A stretch of DNA of 64,000 nucleotides from Campylobacter ureolyticus ACS-301-V-Sch3b (GTDB taxonomy: Bacteria; Campylobacterota; Campylobacteria; Campylobacterales; Campylobacteraceae). A program made the position numbers and the translations under genes. Below the pieces are notes generated by a model. It ran no database searches, was not told where the DNA came from, and worked only from the letters and a program-made list of their open reading frames with translations. The DNA is taken from contig NZ_KE340326.1 in NCBI RefSeq assembly GCF_000413435.1, positions 908,927 to 972,926 of the forward strand. The letters run 5' to 3'. Positions 8,571 to 17,717 of the stretch are shown in pieces (positions within the stretch are counted from its first letter, which is position 1; each line of letters starts with the position of its first letter).

Positions 8571-9464
8571 ATGTCAAATTTAGAAAATAAAACTATACTT
8601 TTTAAAGTAAGTCCACCGCTTGTTGCAGGAGTTACTGCTTTTGTTTTAGCTATATTTAAGCTAACTGCAGGACTTTTTAGTGGCTCAATTGCTGTTATGG
8701 CATCGGCGATTGATTCGATGCTTGACTCTATCATTTCAGGATTAAACTATGCAGCTTTAAAAAAATCAAAAGATAAAGCAAATTCTAAATTTAACTATGG
8801 ACTTAGCAAGCTTGAAGCTTTAATGGCATTTTTAGAAGGGCTTTTTATACTTGGAGTTGGGCTTTTTATATTTTATTCAAGCGTTAAAAATATATTTTAT
8901 TCTCAAGGTGAGATAAAAACTGATATCGCAATTTTGGTTATGGTTATTTCGGCTTTAACCACTGGACTTTTAGTTTTTTATCTTCATTTGCAGAAAAAAA
9001 GTTCTTTAATTGTAAAAGCCGATATTTTGCACTATAAAAGTGATCTTTACACAAATATAGCAACTATTTTAGCTCTTATAATTATATATTTTACAGGTTT
9101 TGTTTTAATTGATTCTCTTTTTGGCATTATCGTTAGTGTTTATATTTTCATAAGTTCTATAAAGCTCATGAAAGAGGGTGGAAATATACTACTTGATAGG
9201 GCTATTGATAAAAATATAGTTGAAAATATAGTTGGTTTTATAAAAAGTAGAAACCAAATTCTTAGTTATCATAATTTAAAAACTAGGCAAAGTGTAGATA
9301 AAGCTTATTTAAACATTGATTTGGTTTTTAGAAAAGATATTTCTTTACAAAATGCTCACGATGAGGGTGAAGTGTTGATTAATTATATAAAAAACAGTTA
9401 TCCAAATTTTGAGTGGGACATAGATATTCATTTTGATCCAGTTGATGACTCTAAAAAAGATTAA
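8571..9464 (+). CDS. Cation diffusion facilitator (FieF-like metal efflux)
   Basis: A 297-residue CDF-family metal/proton antiporter that exports divalent metals such as Zn(II), Fe(II), Mn(II) or Cd(II) from the cytoplasm. The first 210 residues hold six hydrophobic segments. The metal-site pattern of FieF is visible in TM2 (ASAIDSMLDS) and in TM5 (ADILHYKSDLYTN, an HxxxD motif). The C-terminal cytoplasmic ferredoxin-like domain ends with VDIHFDP-like DIDIHFDPV. The gene has its own promoter with a striking inverted repeat. The metal specificity cannot be assigned from sequence. Confidence 0.9.
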   Translation: MSNLENKTILFKVSPPLVAGVTAFVLAIFKLTAGLFSGSIAVMASAIDSMLDSIISGLNYAALKKSKDKANSKFNYGLSKLEALMAFLEGLFILGVGLFIFYSSVKNIFYSQGEIKTDIAILVMVISALTTGLLVFYLHLQKKSSLIVKADILHYKSDLYTNIATILALIIIYFTGFVLIDSLFGIIVSVYIFISSIKLMKEGGNILLDRAIDKNIVENIVGFIKSRNQILSYHNLKTRQSVDKAYLNIDLVFRKDISLQNAHDEGEVLINYIKNSYPNFEWDIDIHFDPVDDSKKD

Positions 9465-9504
9465 ATTTGCTATAATTTTTAAAATATATTTTAAAAGGTA
9501 AGAT

Positions 9505-10386
9505 ATGAAAGATTTAAAAGTAGGCATAATTTCACAAAAATTTGAAATTTCAAAAGACCAAACTAGACAAAAAACAGTAAATTTGATAGAAAAAGTAGTT
9601 TTAAAAGGTGCAAATTTAATTGTTTTGCAAGAACTTCACCAAAGTGAGTATTTTTGTCAGTATGAAGATGTTAACTTATTTGATTATGCTAATTCTTATG
9701 AAGATGATATTAAATTTTGGAGTGATGTTGCTAAGAAAAATGGTGTTGTTTTAGTAACATCTTTGTTTGAAAAAAGAGCTGCTGGACTTTATCATAATAC
9801 TGCTGTTGTTTTTGAAAAAGATGGAGAAATAGCTGGAAAATACCGCAAAATGCACATTCCAGATGATCCAAATTTTTATGAAAAGTTTTATTTTACACCA
9901 GGAGATTTAGGATATGAGCCAATAAATACAAGTGTTGGAAGACTTGGTGTTTTGGTATGTTGGGATCAGTGGTATCCTGAGGCTGCAAGATTAATGGCTT
10001 TAAAAGGAGCAGAAATCTTGATCTACCCAACGGCTATTGGTTGGTTTGATAGTGATGAAGAGGATGAAAAATACCGCCAACTTGAAGCTTGGGTGAGTGT
10101 TCAAAGAGGTCATGCCGTAGCAAACACACTTCCAGTTGTTGCAGTAAATAGAGTTGGTTTTGAGCCAGATAAAAGTGGCGTTAGTGATGGCATTAGGTTT
10201 TGGGGTAATAGCTTTGTTTTTGGACCGCAAGGCGAAGAGCTTTTTAGAAGTGATAATGAAAGTGAACTTTGTGAAGTTGTTGAGATTGATAAACAAAGAT
10301 GTGAAAATGTAAGGCGTTGGTGGCCATTTTTAAGAGATAGAAGAATTGATAGTTATGGTGATTTGACTAAGAGATTTATTGATTGA
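9505..10386 (+). CDS. aguB: N-carbamoylputrescine amidase (nitrilase superfamily)
   Basis: Hydrolyses N-carbamoylputrescine to putrescine, CO2 and ammonia in polyamine synthesis from agmatine. The 293-residue protein has the full nitrilase catalytic triad: Glu in LQELHQSEYF, Lys in YRKMHIPDDP, and Cys in LVCWDQWYPE. The HQSEYFCQ and RKMHIPDDPNFYEKFYF segments are characteristic of the AguB branch. It has an AAAGGT-type ribosome site and lies nine bases before a nuclease gene with no functional link. A different amide substrate remains possible. Confidence 0.9.
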   Translation: MKDLKVGIISQKFEISKDQTRQKTVNLIEKVVLKGANLIVLQELHQSEYFCQYEDVNLFDYANSYEDDIKFWSDVAKKNGVVLVTSLFEKRAAGLYHNTAVVFEKDGEIAGKYRKMHIPDDPNFYEKFYFTPGDLGYEPINTSVGRLGVLVCWDQWYPEAARLMALKGAEILIYPTAIGWFDSDEEDEKYRQLEAWVSVQRGHAVANTLPVVAVNRVGFEPDKSGVSDGIRFWGNSFVFGPQGEELFRSDNESELCEVVEIDKQRCENVRRWWPFLRDRRIDSYGDLTKRFID

Positions 10387-10395
10387 AAGATAAAA

Positions 10396-11577
10396 ATGAT
10401 AAATTTTAATAAGCTAATTCAAGATGTTAGTATAGCTAAAAAAGAATCTGAGCTAAGAAAGCTTCGCGGAGTTAATGATTATAATATTTTTACCGAGCTT
10501 TTAGATCAAAATGATGAAGTTAGACTTCATTCAGGTTTTATATATTCTCTTCTAAATCCAGCAGGCACACATTATCAAAAAAGTTTATTTTTAAAAAAAT
10601 TTTTAGAAATTTGCGATATAAGAGATTTTAATTATGAAAATGCTGAAGTTTTTAAAGAGTATAAACATATAGATATTTATATAACGGATGGAAATAAACA
10701 TGTTATTTTAGAAAATAAAATTTATGCAGGTGATCAAGAGGCGCAAATAGAAAGATATGTAAAAACTATAAAAATAGATAAAGATGCAAATTTTAAAGAT
10801 ATAGAGGTTATATATCTTAGTTTAGATAGGGAATTTCCAAATAAATATAGTTTAGGGAATTATAAAATAAAAAATAATTTTTTAATAAACAATGATGAAA
10901 AAATAAAATTACATATTTTTACTTACAAGCTAGAAATTACAAAATGGTTAAAGGAGTGTAAAAATGAAGTTGAAAATTTAACAAATTTAAATTTTTACAT
11001 TACGGAATATGAAAAAGTTATAAAAAAACTATATGGAGAATACAAGATGGTAAGTACAGATGTAAGAAATATCATAAAAGAAAATTATGAGATAGCAAAA
11101 GCTATTTATGAAGATTTTGAACAAACAGAAAAAGAAATAGTTGATGAATTTACTCAAAAAACATATGAAATAGCAAAAGAAAGGCTATCTGATGAATTTA
11201 TAATAGAGTATAAAAAAATTAATGGTAGATATAACGAGGATTTGATAATAAAGAAAAATGATTGGAAATTATATTTTTGTTTTGAATTTGATGATAGCAA
11301 ACAGAGATTTTTGTACTATGGTATAAAAAAAGATAAAAAATGCGAAAATATTGATTGTAGAAAAATAGAGTTTAGCGGAAAAAATGGTTTTAGTGTTTCT
11401 GAGTGGTGGGTTATATGGAAATGGTTAGGTAAAAATGATAATGGACGAAAAGAAAATTTAGCTAATAATATAATGTTAAATAATATAACACCTGAATATT
11501 TCTCCAGCATTTTAATAAATATGGTTAACCAATATTCAAACGAATTAGATAAATTAAATAAAAATATTAGCCTTTAA
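10396..11577 (+). CDS. PD-(D/E)XK nuclease-family protein (PF14281-like)
   Basis: A 393-residue protein with a PD-(D/E)XK nuclease core near the N-terminus. D93 in HIDIYI and E106-N107-K108 in ILENKIY give the D...ExK metal-binding pattern, followed by the AGDQEAQIERY helix with Gln and Tyr seen in the PDDEXK_4 type. The rest is a charged helical region ending in a possible substrate-recognition part (about 265-380) rich in Trp and Lys. I see no methyltransferase, helicase or specificity subunit nearby, so it is an orphan. It sits nine bases after aguB and overlaps the opposite gene by 11 bases. It could be an orphan defence nuclease or repair enzyme; function is not established. Confidence 0.75.
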   Translation: MINFNKLIQDVSIAKKESELRKLRGVNDYNIFTELLDQNDEVRLHSGFIYSLLNPAGTHYQKSLFLKKFLEICDIRDFNYENAEVFKEYKHIDIYITDGNKHVILENKIYAGDQEAQIERYVKTIKIDKDANFKDIEVIYLSLDREFPNKYSLGNYKIKNNFLINNDEKIKLHIFTYKLEITKWLKECKNEVENLTNLNFYITEYEKVIKKLYGEYKMVSTDVRNIIKENYEIAKAIYEDFEQTEKEIVDEFTQKTYEIAKERLSDEFIIEYKKINGRYNEDLIIKKNDWKLYFCFEFDDSKQRFLYYGIKKDKKCENIDCRKIEFSGKNGFSVSEWWVIWKWLGKNDNGRKENLANNIMLNNITPEYFSSILINMVNQYSNELDKLNKNISL

Positions 11578-12199
11578 GCCTTTTTTCTCTATCTCTAAAA
11601 TCAGGCATTAAATTGGCAATATAGTCATAAAAGCTTTTTTGATGATGTGGAAAAATTAGATGAGTTAGTTCGTGAAGAATCACATATTCGATTAATTCAG
11701 GACTTTTTTCCACTAAATTTAAAGCTAGATTTATATATCCTTTTTTAAAATTACAACTTCCCCATCTGGTTTTCATATCGCGAATTGTTAGTTTATTGAT
11801 AGGTTTATTTATAATTGGCAAATATAAATTTATAAATTTCATATACTCATTTTTTGCAAAATCTCTTTTAAATTTTATAAATTCACTTAAATTTAAAGCT
11901 CTTATTTCATTACCCAAAATCTTAGTTTTTTTAAAACTTTCATCAAATTTTAAACTATAAATTTGACCTAAAAGCATAGTTTTATTTTTTGGAAGTGATT
12001 TACTTTTTATAAAATTAACTCTGTTTTCAATCCAAGCTTTATTTTTGTTTAAAAACTCTAAAACCATAAATTTAGGAAATAAAATTGGCAAAGTGAGATG
12101 TATATCGCCATTTCTATCAACCCTAAGTCTTGCATATTTTACACGCTTTTTAGTAACTTTTATGTCAAATTCATCAAATTTTATAAATTTGCTATCCAT
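11567..12199 (-). CDS. YgjP-like (DUF45) metallopeptidase
   Basis: A small zinc metallopeptidase-like protein of the YgjP/SprT type. With the start at ATG 12199 it has 210 residues; the HELTH motif is at 176-180 and the third ligand is likely His in the following FPHHQKSFYDYI segment. RDMKTRWGSCNFKKGYINLALNL-type core sequence (only its ends quoted: RDMKTRWGSC and INLALNL) is typical of the family. A GTG at 12232 would add 11 residues, but ATG 12199 overlaps the panB stop by just eight bases and is preferred. E. coli YgjP is linked to nucleotide metabolism, but the substrate is unknown. Confidence 0.8.
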   Translation of the reverse strand: MDSKFIKFDEFDIKVTKKRVKYARLRVDRNGDIHLTLPILFPKFMVLEFLNKNKAWIENRVNFIKSKSLPKNKTMLLGQIYSLKFDESFKKTKILGNEIRALNLSEFIKFKRDFAKNEYMKFINLYLPIINKPINKLTIRDMKTRWGSCNFKKGYINLALNLVEKSPELIEYVILHELTHLIFPHHQKSFYDYIANLMPDFRDREKRLKG

Positions 12200-12998
12200 T
12201 GTAGCTATGTTCTTGATCTGGAAATTTGCCACTTTTTACCTCATTTATATATTCAAATAAGGCATTTTGAACAAGCTCTTTTCCATTTAAAAATCTTTTT
12301 ACAAATTTAGGTTTAAATTTATCATAAAATCCAAATGCATCGCTAAAAACTAAAACTTGCCCATCAGTTTTGTTTCCTGCTCCAATGCCAATAACTGGTA
12401 TTTTTACACTTTGTGTGATTTTTTCAGCAACACTTGCTATTGTTCCTTCGACTACTAATATCGAAGCTCCCACGTTTTCTAAATCTATTGCCTTTTGAAT
12501 TAGCATTTTAGCTTCATTTTCTTCTTTTGCTTTTACATGATATCCACCCTCATCGCGTGAGTTTTGAGGAGTTAAGCCAATGTGAGCAACTACTGCAATT
12601 CCGTTGTTTACAATAGTTTTAATAATGCTAAGAGGAATGGTGTTTGCTTCTATTTTAACTGCATCAGCTTTTGTTTTTTTATAGAATAAAATAGCATTTT
12701 TTAAAGACGATTTTTCATCTTTTATGCTACCAAATGGCATATCAGCAATTATATATGAGGTTTTTGCACCTCTACAAACTGCTTTTGTGTGATAAATCAT
12801 ATTTTGCATTGTGGCTTTTAATGTATCATCTCGTCCATTAAAGTTCATCTCTAAGCTATCGCCTATTAAAATCATATCAACAAATCCATCAAAAATATTT
12901 GCAAAAAGTGCATCATACGCAGTTATCATAGTTAATTTTGATTTGCCTTTTTGTGATTTTAGATAATTAATTGTTACTTTTTTTTCATGTTTATCCAT
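12192..12998 (-). CDS. panB: 3-methyl-2-oxobutanoate hydroxymethyltransferase
   Basis: Transfers a hydroxymethyl group from 5,10-methylene-THF to alpha-ketoisovalerate, giving ketopantoate for pantothenate and coenzyme A synthesis. The 268-residue protein has the metal and substrate motifs LIGDSLEMNFNG (DS metal contact), IADMPFGS and VAHIGLTPQ, and a normal length. panC and panD are not next to it, which is unusual compared with genomes where they form an operon, but scattering is common in this phylum. It precedes the YgjP gene in a leftward pair. Confidence 0.95.
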   Translation of the reverse strand: MDKHEKKVTINYLKSQKGKSKLTMITAYDALFANIFDGFVDMILIGDSLEMNFNGRDDTLKATMQNMIYHTKAVCRGAKTSYIIADMPFGSIKDEKSSLKNAILFYKKTKADAVKIEANTIPLSIIKTIVNNGIAVVAHIGLTPQNSRDEGGYHVKAKEENEAKMLIQKAIDLENVGASILVVEGTIASVAEKITQSVKIPVIGIGAGNKTDGQVLVFSDAFGFYDKFKPKFVKRFLNGKELVQNALFEYINEVKSGKFPDQEHSYNG

Positions 12999-13033
12999 AA
13001 ATTTGTCCTTTTTTGATAATCTTAAAAAGTCGA

Positions 13034-14359
13034 TTATACCACTTTTTTACCTTGCCATTTTTTACTTTTCCATCTAAAAGTATTTGCCAAGCCTCTTAAA
13101 CTCTCATCAGCTAAAAATCCTATCCAAACACCAAGTATTCCAATTCCTAAATAAATTCCTAAAGTATATCCGACTGGAAGTGAAACTCCAAGCATAAAGA
13201 TAACTCCCATGTAAAATGGAAATTTAGCATCCCCACTAGCTCTAATTGCATTTACCATTATTACATTTTGTGTTCTTGCTATTTCTAAAAATAGCGAAAG
13301 TATAAAAAGAGGCTTCATAATGCTTTTTATATCATTATCTAGATGAAATAAATTCATTATAAAATCTTGATTAAAAAACACTAAAATTAAAAATCCAGCA
13401 GTTACTAAAAAGCCTATTTTTAAGTTTTTAAAACTCTCTTTATAAGCAAGTTCGTTTTTACCAGCTCCAACCATTCTAGCGACTATTACTTCATTTGCGA
13501 TGCCTATTGCACTACTTGCAAAAAATATAAATGCTGAAATTTGAAAAAATATGGTTTGAACTGTAAGACTATTTGCTCCCATGCTTGCTACAAAACTAAA
13601 AGCTACTATGTATTGAAAAGTCCAGATGAAATTTTCTCCAGCACTTGGAAGTCCTATTGAAAGAATTTTTTTCAAGACATAGTTTTGAGCCTTAAAAAAA
13701 AGTGATATAAATATTGGAATTTTAACAACTTTTATTAGGATAAAAAATAGTATAAAAACACCAAAAAATCTTCCCAAAGCAGTTGAAATTCCAACTCCAA
13801 AAAGACCATAATATGAAAGTCCAAATGGCTCAAATAGTGCGATATAGTTTCCACATATTGTAAAAACATTCATAAAAACAGATACTATTACTGTGTAAGA
13901 AACATATCCATAAGATCTAATTACGGCACTTAAAACTATAGCAACCGCATCTATAAAAAATACAACACTAATAACTCTTAGATAGATTAAACTTTCATCA
14001 AAAATTTCACTTGGAATTTGCATAAGTTTTAAGATAACTCTAGCAAAGCTAAAAACAAAAATCCCAGCAACTAATCCAAGAGCTGCGTTAAATGCTATGC
14101 TTACATGAACGCTTCTAATGGCAAGTTTTTTATTTCTTGCACCAATTGCTTGAGCTACAACAACCGAGCAACCTACTGCTAGAAGGTTAAAAACATTTAC
14201 CATTAGATTAAATATTTGATTTCCAGCTCCCATAGCCGCTACTAAATGAGGCTCTATCAAACTTATCATGTATGTATTTATAATAATGGTTAAAAGCGAT
14301 AAAAGCATATTTAGATATATTGGTATGAATAAGTTTTTAAGAGTAACTTCTTTTTCCAT
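13034..14359 (-). CDS. MATE-family efflux transporter
   Basis: A 441-residue inner-membrane protein with about twelve hydrophobic segments in two repeated halves, typical of the MATE (multidrug and toxic compound extrusion) family, which exchange Na+ or H+ for cationic compounds. The two half signatures are visible as GAGNQIFNLMVNVFNLLAVG (N-half) and ISAFIFFASSAIGIANEVIV (C-half). It is a single gene between panB and the histidine kinase on the same strand, with 35- and 41-base gaps. The substrate cannot be predicted. Confidence 0.9.
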   Translation of the reverse strand: MEKEVTLKNLFIPIYLNMLLSLLTIIINTYMISLIEPHLVAAMGAGNQIFNLMVNVFNLLAVGCSVVVAQAIGARNKKLAIRSVHVSIAFNAALGLVAGIFVFSFARVILKLMQIPSEIFDESLIYLRVISVVFFIDAVAIVLSAVIRSYGYVSYTVIVSVFMNVFTICGNYIALFEPFGLSYYGLFGVGISTALGRFFGVFILFFILIKVVKIPIFISLFFKAQNYVLKKILSIGLPSAGENFIWTFQYIVAFSFVASMGANSLTVQTIFFQISAFIFFASSAIGIANEVIVARMVGAGKNELAYKESFKNLKIGFLVTAGFLILVFFNQDFIMNLFHLDNDIKSIMKPLFILSLFLEIARTQNVIMVNAIRASGDAKFPFYMGVIFMLGVSLPVGYTLGIYLGIGILGVWIGFLADESLRGLANTFRWKSKKWQGKKVV

Positions 14360-14400
14360 TTAATTTATCCTTTATTATGAAAAAAGATTATATCAAATTT

Positions 14401-15741
14401 TTAAAACTCAAAACCAAAATTTGAGCCTTTATTAAATTCACTTTTAATTATAAAATTAAAATTATGTACTTTTAAAATTTGCTTTACTATGTAAAGTCCC
14501 AATCCAAGAGAGTTATCCCAGTTATTTTTACTAACTCTAAAATATCTTTTTGTTATTAAATTTAAGTTTTCTTCTTCTATTCCTATTCCTTTGTCTTGTA
14601 CAAAAAAAGAGTGTTCATTTATCTGTAAAATAACTTCATCATTTGAGTATTTCAAAGCATTTTCACTTAGATTTAATATAACTTGTTTTATTAGAATTTT
14701 GTCAGCTTTTATTAAAGTATCGTTGCCGCTTATTAAAATGTTTCTATCTTTATACTTTTCTAAAAGCTCGTTTTTAACATCTTTTACAATCTCTTTTAAG
14801 TTAAACTCACTGATATTTAAAATAATTTCTTTTTGGGTAAAGGAGAGTTTTATCTTATCAACTAAATTTACTATTTTTTGTGAGTTTTTTATGATTTTTT
14901 CTATAAATTTGTTTTTAAACTCTTCACTCATTAAGGGATCATTTTTTAAAGTATCAGATGAAGCTTTTATAATGGCAACTGGGTTTTTAAACTCATGCGA
15001 AATAGCACTTAGTATTCCTTCAAGCTGAGTGTTTTTAAGACGAATTTTAGCAGCTTTTTGATTTAATTTTTTATCAAGTTTTATTATATCAATTTTAACT
15101 TGATTGAGTTTTTTATATATTAAGTCAATCTCTTTTATAAATGAGTTTGAAATATTAAAGGAGTAATCTTTTTTAGAAATTTTATCTAAAAAGAAATTTA
15201 TATTTACTATCTCTTTTCCTATAATTTTGCTAAAAGTTCTATTTATTAAATATGTTAAAATTAAAAAAATAATGAAAATTAAAAATAGTTTTAAAAAAAG
15301 ATTTTTTAAATTTATATAGCTATTTTCTAGGTTTGTAGCAACAACTATTATATATGATTTATCTGCTATTTTAACGCTACTTGCTTCATATATTATTGGT
15401 TGTTTATCTATATAGTCAAAATCGGTTTTATTTATCACGCTTTTAAGTCCTAAAAAAATATCAAGCTTTATTATTTCATTGTTACTTAGTGTAAATTTAC
15501 CCAAATCTTCATCAAAAACCGCAATATAGGTATCTGTTTTTAGTGCTAGAGTTTTTATAAAATCATCTGATAAATTTCCTGGAGTTATGCTTAAAATTTC
15601 TTTTATAGTATCAATTTTATTTACTGCTTTTTCATAGCTTCTCTCTTTATCAGCCTTGTATATAAGGTAAGAAAAGCTAAAAAACATAATCAAAAAAATA
15701 GTTATGAAATTTATAAAAAAAATTTGATATATTTTTAACAA
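14401..15741 (-). CDS. Sensor histidine kinase, PhoR/PhosS-like candidate
   Basis: A 446-residue membrane sensor kinase. TM1 is about residues 5-27, a periplasmic sensor region about 28-146, and TM2 about 147-165. The DHp helix carries the phospho-acceptor H249 in AISHEFKNP; the ATPase domain has the N box around N361 (NLSENALKYS), G1 DKGIGIEE near 383 and G2 GLGLGLY near 412. It overlaps the response regulator by seven bases and is the last gene of a three-gene operon facing pstS across a PHO-box-like site, so phosphate sensing is likely but inferred. Confidence 0.9.
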   Translation of the reverse strand: MLKIYQIFFINFITIFLIMFFSFSYLIYKADKERSYEKAVNKIDTIKEILSITPGNLSDDFIKTLALKTDTYIAVFDEDLGKFTLSNNEIIKLDIFLGLKSVINKTDFDYIDKQPIIYEASSVKIADKSYIIVVATNLENSYINLKNLFLKLFLIFIIFLILTYLINRTFSKIIGKEIVNINFFLDKISKKDYSFNISNSFIKEIDLIYKKLNQVKIDIIKLDKKLNQKAAKIRLKNTQLEGILSAISHEFKNPVAIIKASSDTLKNDPLMSEEFKNKFIEKIIKNSQKIVNLVDKIKLSFTQKEIILNISEFNLKEIVKDVKNELLEKYKDRNILISGNDTLIKADKILIKQVILNLSENALKYSNDEVILQINEHSFFVQDKGIGIEEENLNLITKRYFRVSKNNWDNSLGLGLYIVKQILKVHNFNFIIKSEFNKGSNFGFEF

Positions 15742-16400
15742 AGCATATATCCTTCGCCTCTAATTGATTTTATATATTTTTTTTCTCTTGTTGGATCAAT
15801 TTTTTCACGAAGTCTTTTTATAGCAATATTTACTGTTTTTTCGCTTGAGTTTTCATCATTCCAAATAGCGCTTAAAAGATAGTCTCTTGTGAGTAAAATA
15901 TTTTTATTTTTTATAAACTCAACAAGTAAATTTGTTTCTAATTTAGTTAGTTCAACATTTTTGTTGCCAATTAAAACTTTGGCATTTGTTAAATTTATAA
16001 AAATATCTTTAAATTTATAAATATCTGCTTTTTTCTTTGTTCTTTTTAGAACGGCTTTGATTCTTGCAAGTAGATTATTTATTTCAAAAGGCTTTGTTAT
16101 ATAGTCATCGCCTCCTGCTTCAAAACCCTCAAGCTGTTCATCCATAGAAGTTTTAGCACTTAAAAAAATTACTGAATTGTTATATCCTCTAAGTCTTAAA
16201 TTCTTAATAAACTCACTTCCCTCAACGCCTGGTAAGTTTCTATCTACTATTAGCAAATCAACATTTTCTTCATTTAAAAGTTGCTCAATTTTAGAAGTGT
16301 TTAAAAAACCAAGCACTTCATAGCCTGCTTTTGTAAGATTATACTCAAGAAGATCTAGCATATCCTCTTCATCATCAATTACTACAATTAAACTTTCCAA
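15735..16400 (-). CDS. OmpR/PhoB-type response regulator
   Basis: A 221-residue regulator. The receiver domain has the acidic pair D9-D10, phospho-acceptor D53 (IVDRNLPG), S81 and K103 (TKPFE). The C-terminal winged helix (about 125-221) has VNIAIKRLREK and the closing RGEGYML motif. The receiver is PhoB-like (LEYNLTKAGYEV). It overlaps the upstream MFS gene by 13 bases and the kinase by seven, so all three are co-translated. In C. jejuni the PhosS/PhosR pair controls pstSCAB; location makes this the best candidate for that role, though orthology was not tested. Confidence 0.9.
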   Translation of the reverse strand: MESLIVVIDDEEDMLDLLEYNLTKAGYEVLGFLNTSKIEQLLNEENVDLLIVDRNLPGVEGSEFIKNLRLRGYNNSVIFLSAKTSMDEQLEGFEAGGDDYITKPFEINNLLARIKAVLKRTKKKADIYKFKDIFINLTNAKVLIGNKNVELTKLETNLLVEFIKNKNILLTRDYLLSAIWNDENSSEKTVNIAIKRLREKIDPTREKKYIKSIRGEGYMLC

Positions 16401-17599
16401 AACAAAACCTTTTTAAATCTAATAAGTAAAATTATGCAAATTACTGCACTTAAAGCACACATTAAAATTCCATATCTTGGCTTAAAGACATCAACTAAAA
16501 CACCACTATAAATTGCACCAAATGGTATGCTTCCTTGAAAAAACAGTGAATAAATACTCATAACTCTTCCTCTATATTCATTTTTAGTTTTTAGCTGAAT
16601 GGTTGAGTTTATACTAGAACTTGCAACAACAAAGAAAAATCCTGTCATTAAAAGAAACAGCCCACTTATATAGAAATTTGAACTAAATCCTGTTAAGATT
16701 AAGAAAATAGAAGCCAATATTGGGGCAGCAAAAATCATTTTAAAATTAAGTTTTCCAAAACTTGCTATAAAAAGTGCACCCAAAAATGAACCAATCCCTA
16801 AAAAACTCATTAAATATCCAAATGTCTTCTCATTTCCATTAAGTTCAAATTTCGCCAATGCAGAAATTGTTACATTGTAATGTGGTAAAAATAGAGCCAT
16901 TATCAAAAGTAAATATAACATGCTTGATATAACAAGATTATTTTTAGCATAAATTAGTCCATCTCTTATGGAATAAAGCATATTTTTAGATCTGTTTTTT
17001 GATAAAATTCTCCTATTTTTTATAAAAAATAGACTTACTATAATAGCCGCAAAACTAACTGAGTTTATTAAAAAACAATACTCTATACCAAAACTAGCTA
17101 TTACAAGTCCGGCGAGTCCTGGCCCTAAAATTCTTGCCACATTAAAACTCATTGAGTTTAGGGCAACTGCGTTTGGTATAAATTTATCATCTTCTATTAT
17201 CTCATATACAAAACTTTGTCTAGCTGGAGCATCAATACTTAAAAATATTCCATTTAAAAAAGAAAGCACCATTATCATTAAAAATGAAATTTCAAAAATT
17301 GTCATCATTAAAGTAAATAAAATAGCTACTACCATAAGTCCTGTTTGAGAGATAAAAAGCAGTTTTCTTGTATCAAATTTATCAACCAAAGCTCCTGAGA
17401 TTAGAGTTAAAAAAAGTGGCGGTAAAAACTGAGCTACGGCAACCAAACTTACCAAGAATGCATTATTTGTAATGCTAAGGGCTAGCCAAGGTTGAGCAAT
17501 ACTTTGCATCCAAGAGCCAATTAGCGAGACATTCATCCCAATCCAATAAATTTTGAAGTTTTTAAATTTTAAAGAGGCAAGTGGTTTAGGTTTATTCAT
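16388..17599 (-). CDS. MFS transporter (MFS_3 type)
   Basis: A 403-residue major facilitator with about eleven to twelve membrane helices. The loop GALVDKFDTRKLLF between helices 2 and 3 matches the MFS signature, and SIDAPARQSFVYEI is typical of the MFS_3 group, which includes EntS-like exporters. It is the first gene of the operon with the response regulator and kinase and is divergent from pstS by 118 bases. The group usually exports siderophores or drugs, but the operon context suggests control by phosphate. No substrate can be assigned. Confidence 0.85.
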   Translation of the reverse strand: MNKPKPLASLKFKNFKIYWIGMNVSLIGSWMQSIAQPWLALSITNNAFLVSLVAVAQFLPPLFLTLISGALVDKFDTRKLLFISQTGLMVVAILFTLMMTIFEISFLMIMVLSFLNGIFLSIDAPARQSFVYEIIEDDKFIPNAVALNSMSFNVARILGPGLAGLVIASFGIEYCFLINSVSFAAIIVSLFFIKNRRILSKNRSKNMLYSIRDGLIYAKNNLVISSMLYLLLIMALFLPHYNVTISALAKFELNGNEKTFGYLMSFLGIGSFLGALFIASFGKLNFKMIFAAPILASIFLILTGFSSNFYISGLFLLMTGFFFVVASSSINSTIQLKTKNEYRGRVMSIYSLFFQGSIPFGAIYSGVLVDVFKPRYGILMCALSAVICIILLIRFKKVLFWKV

Positions 17600-17656
17600 G
17601 GTGAAAGTATAGCTAAATTTTATGAGTTTAGTCTAAATTTTATCTGCCTTATAAAA

Positions 17657-17688
17657 GTTTCCAAAAAGTTATAAAGTTTTTTTACAAT
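17657..17688 (+). promoter_or_regulatory. pstS promoter with PHO-box-like element
   Basis: GTTTCCAAAA at 17657-17666 matches the first ten positions of the C. jejuni PhosR PHO box as I remember it (GTTTCNAAAANNGTTTC). The second half is weak: GTT at 17668-17670 is followed by ATA. A TACAAT at 17683-17688 can be the -10, so the box stands in the -35 place, as expected for an activator. AAAAGG at about 17704-17709 is the ribosome site of pstS. Confidence 0.45.
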
Positions 17689-17717
17689 TGCTTCAAATTT
17701 TAGAAAAAGGATAAAAA

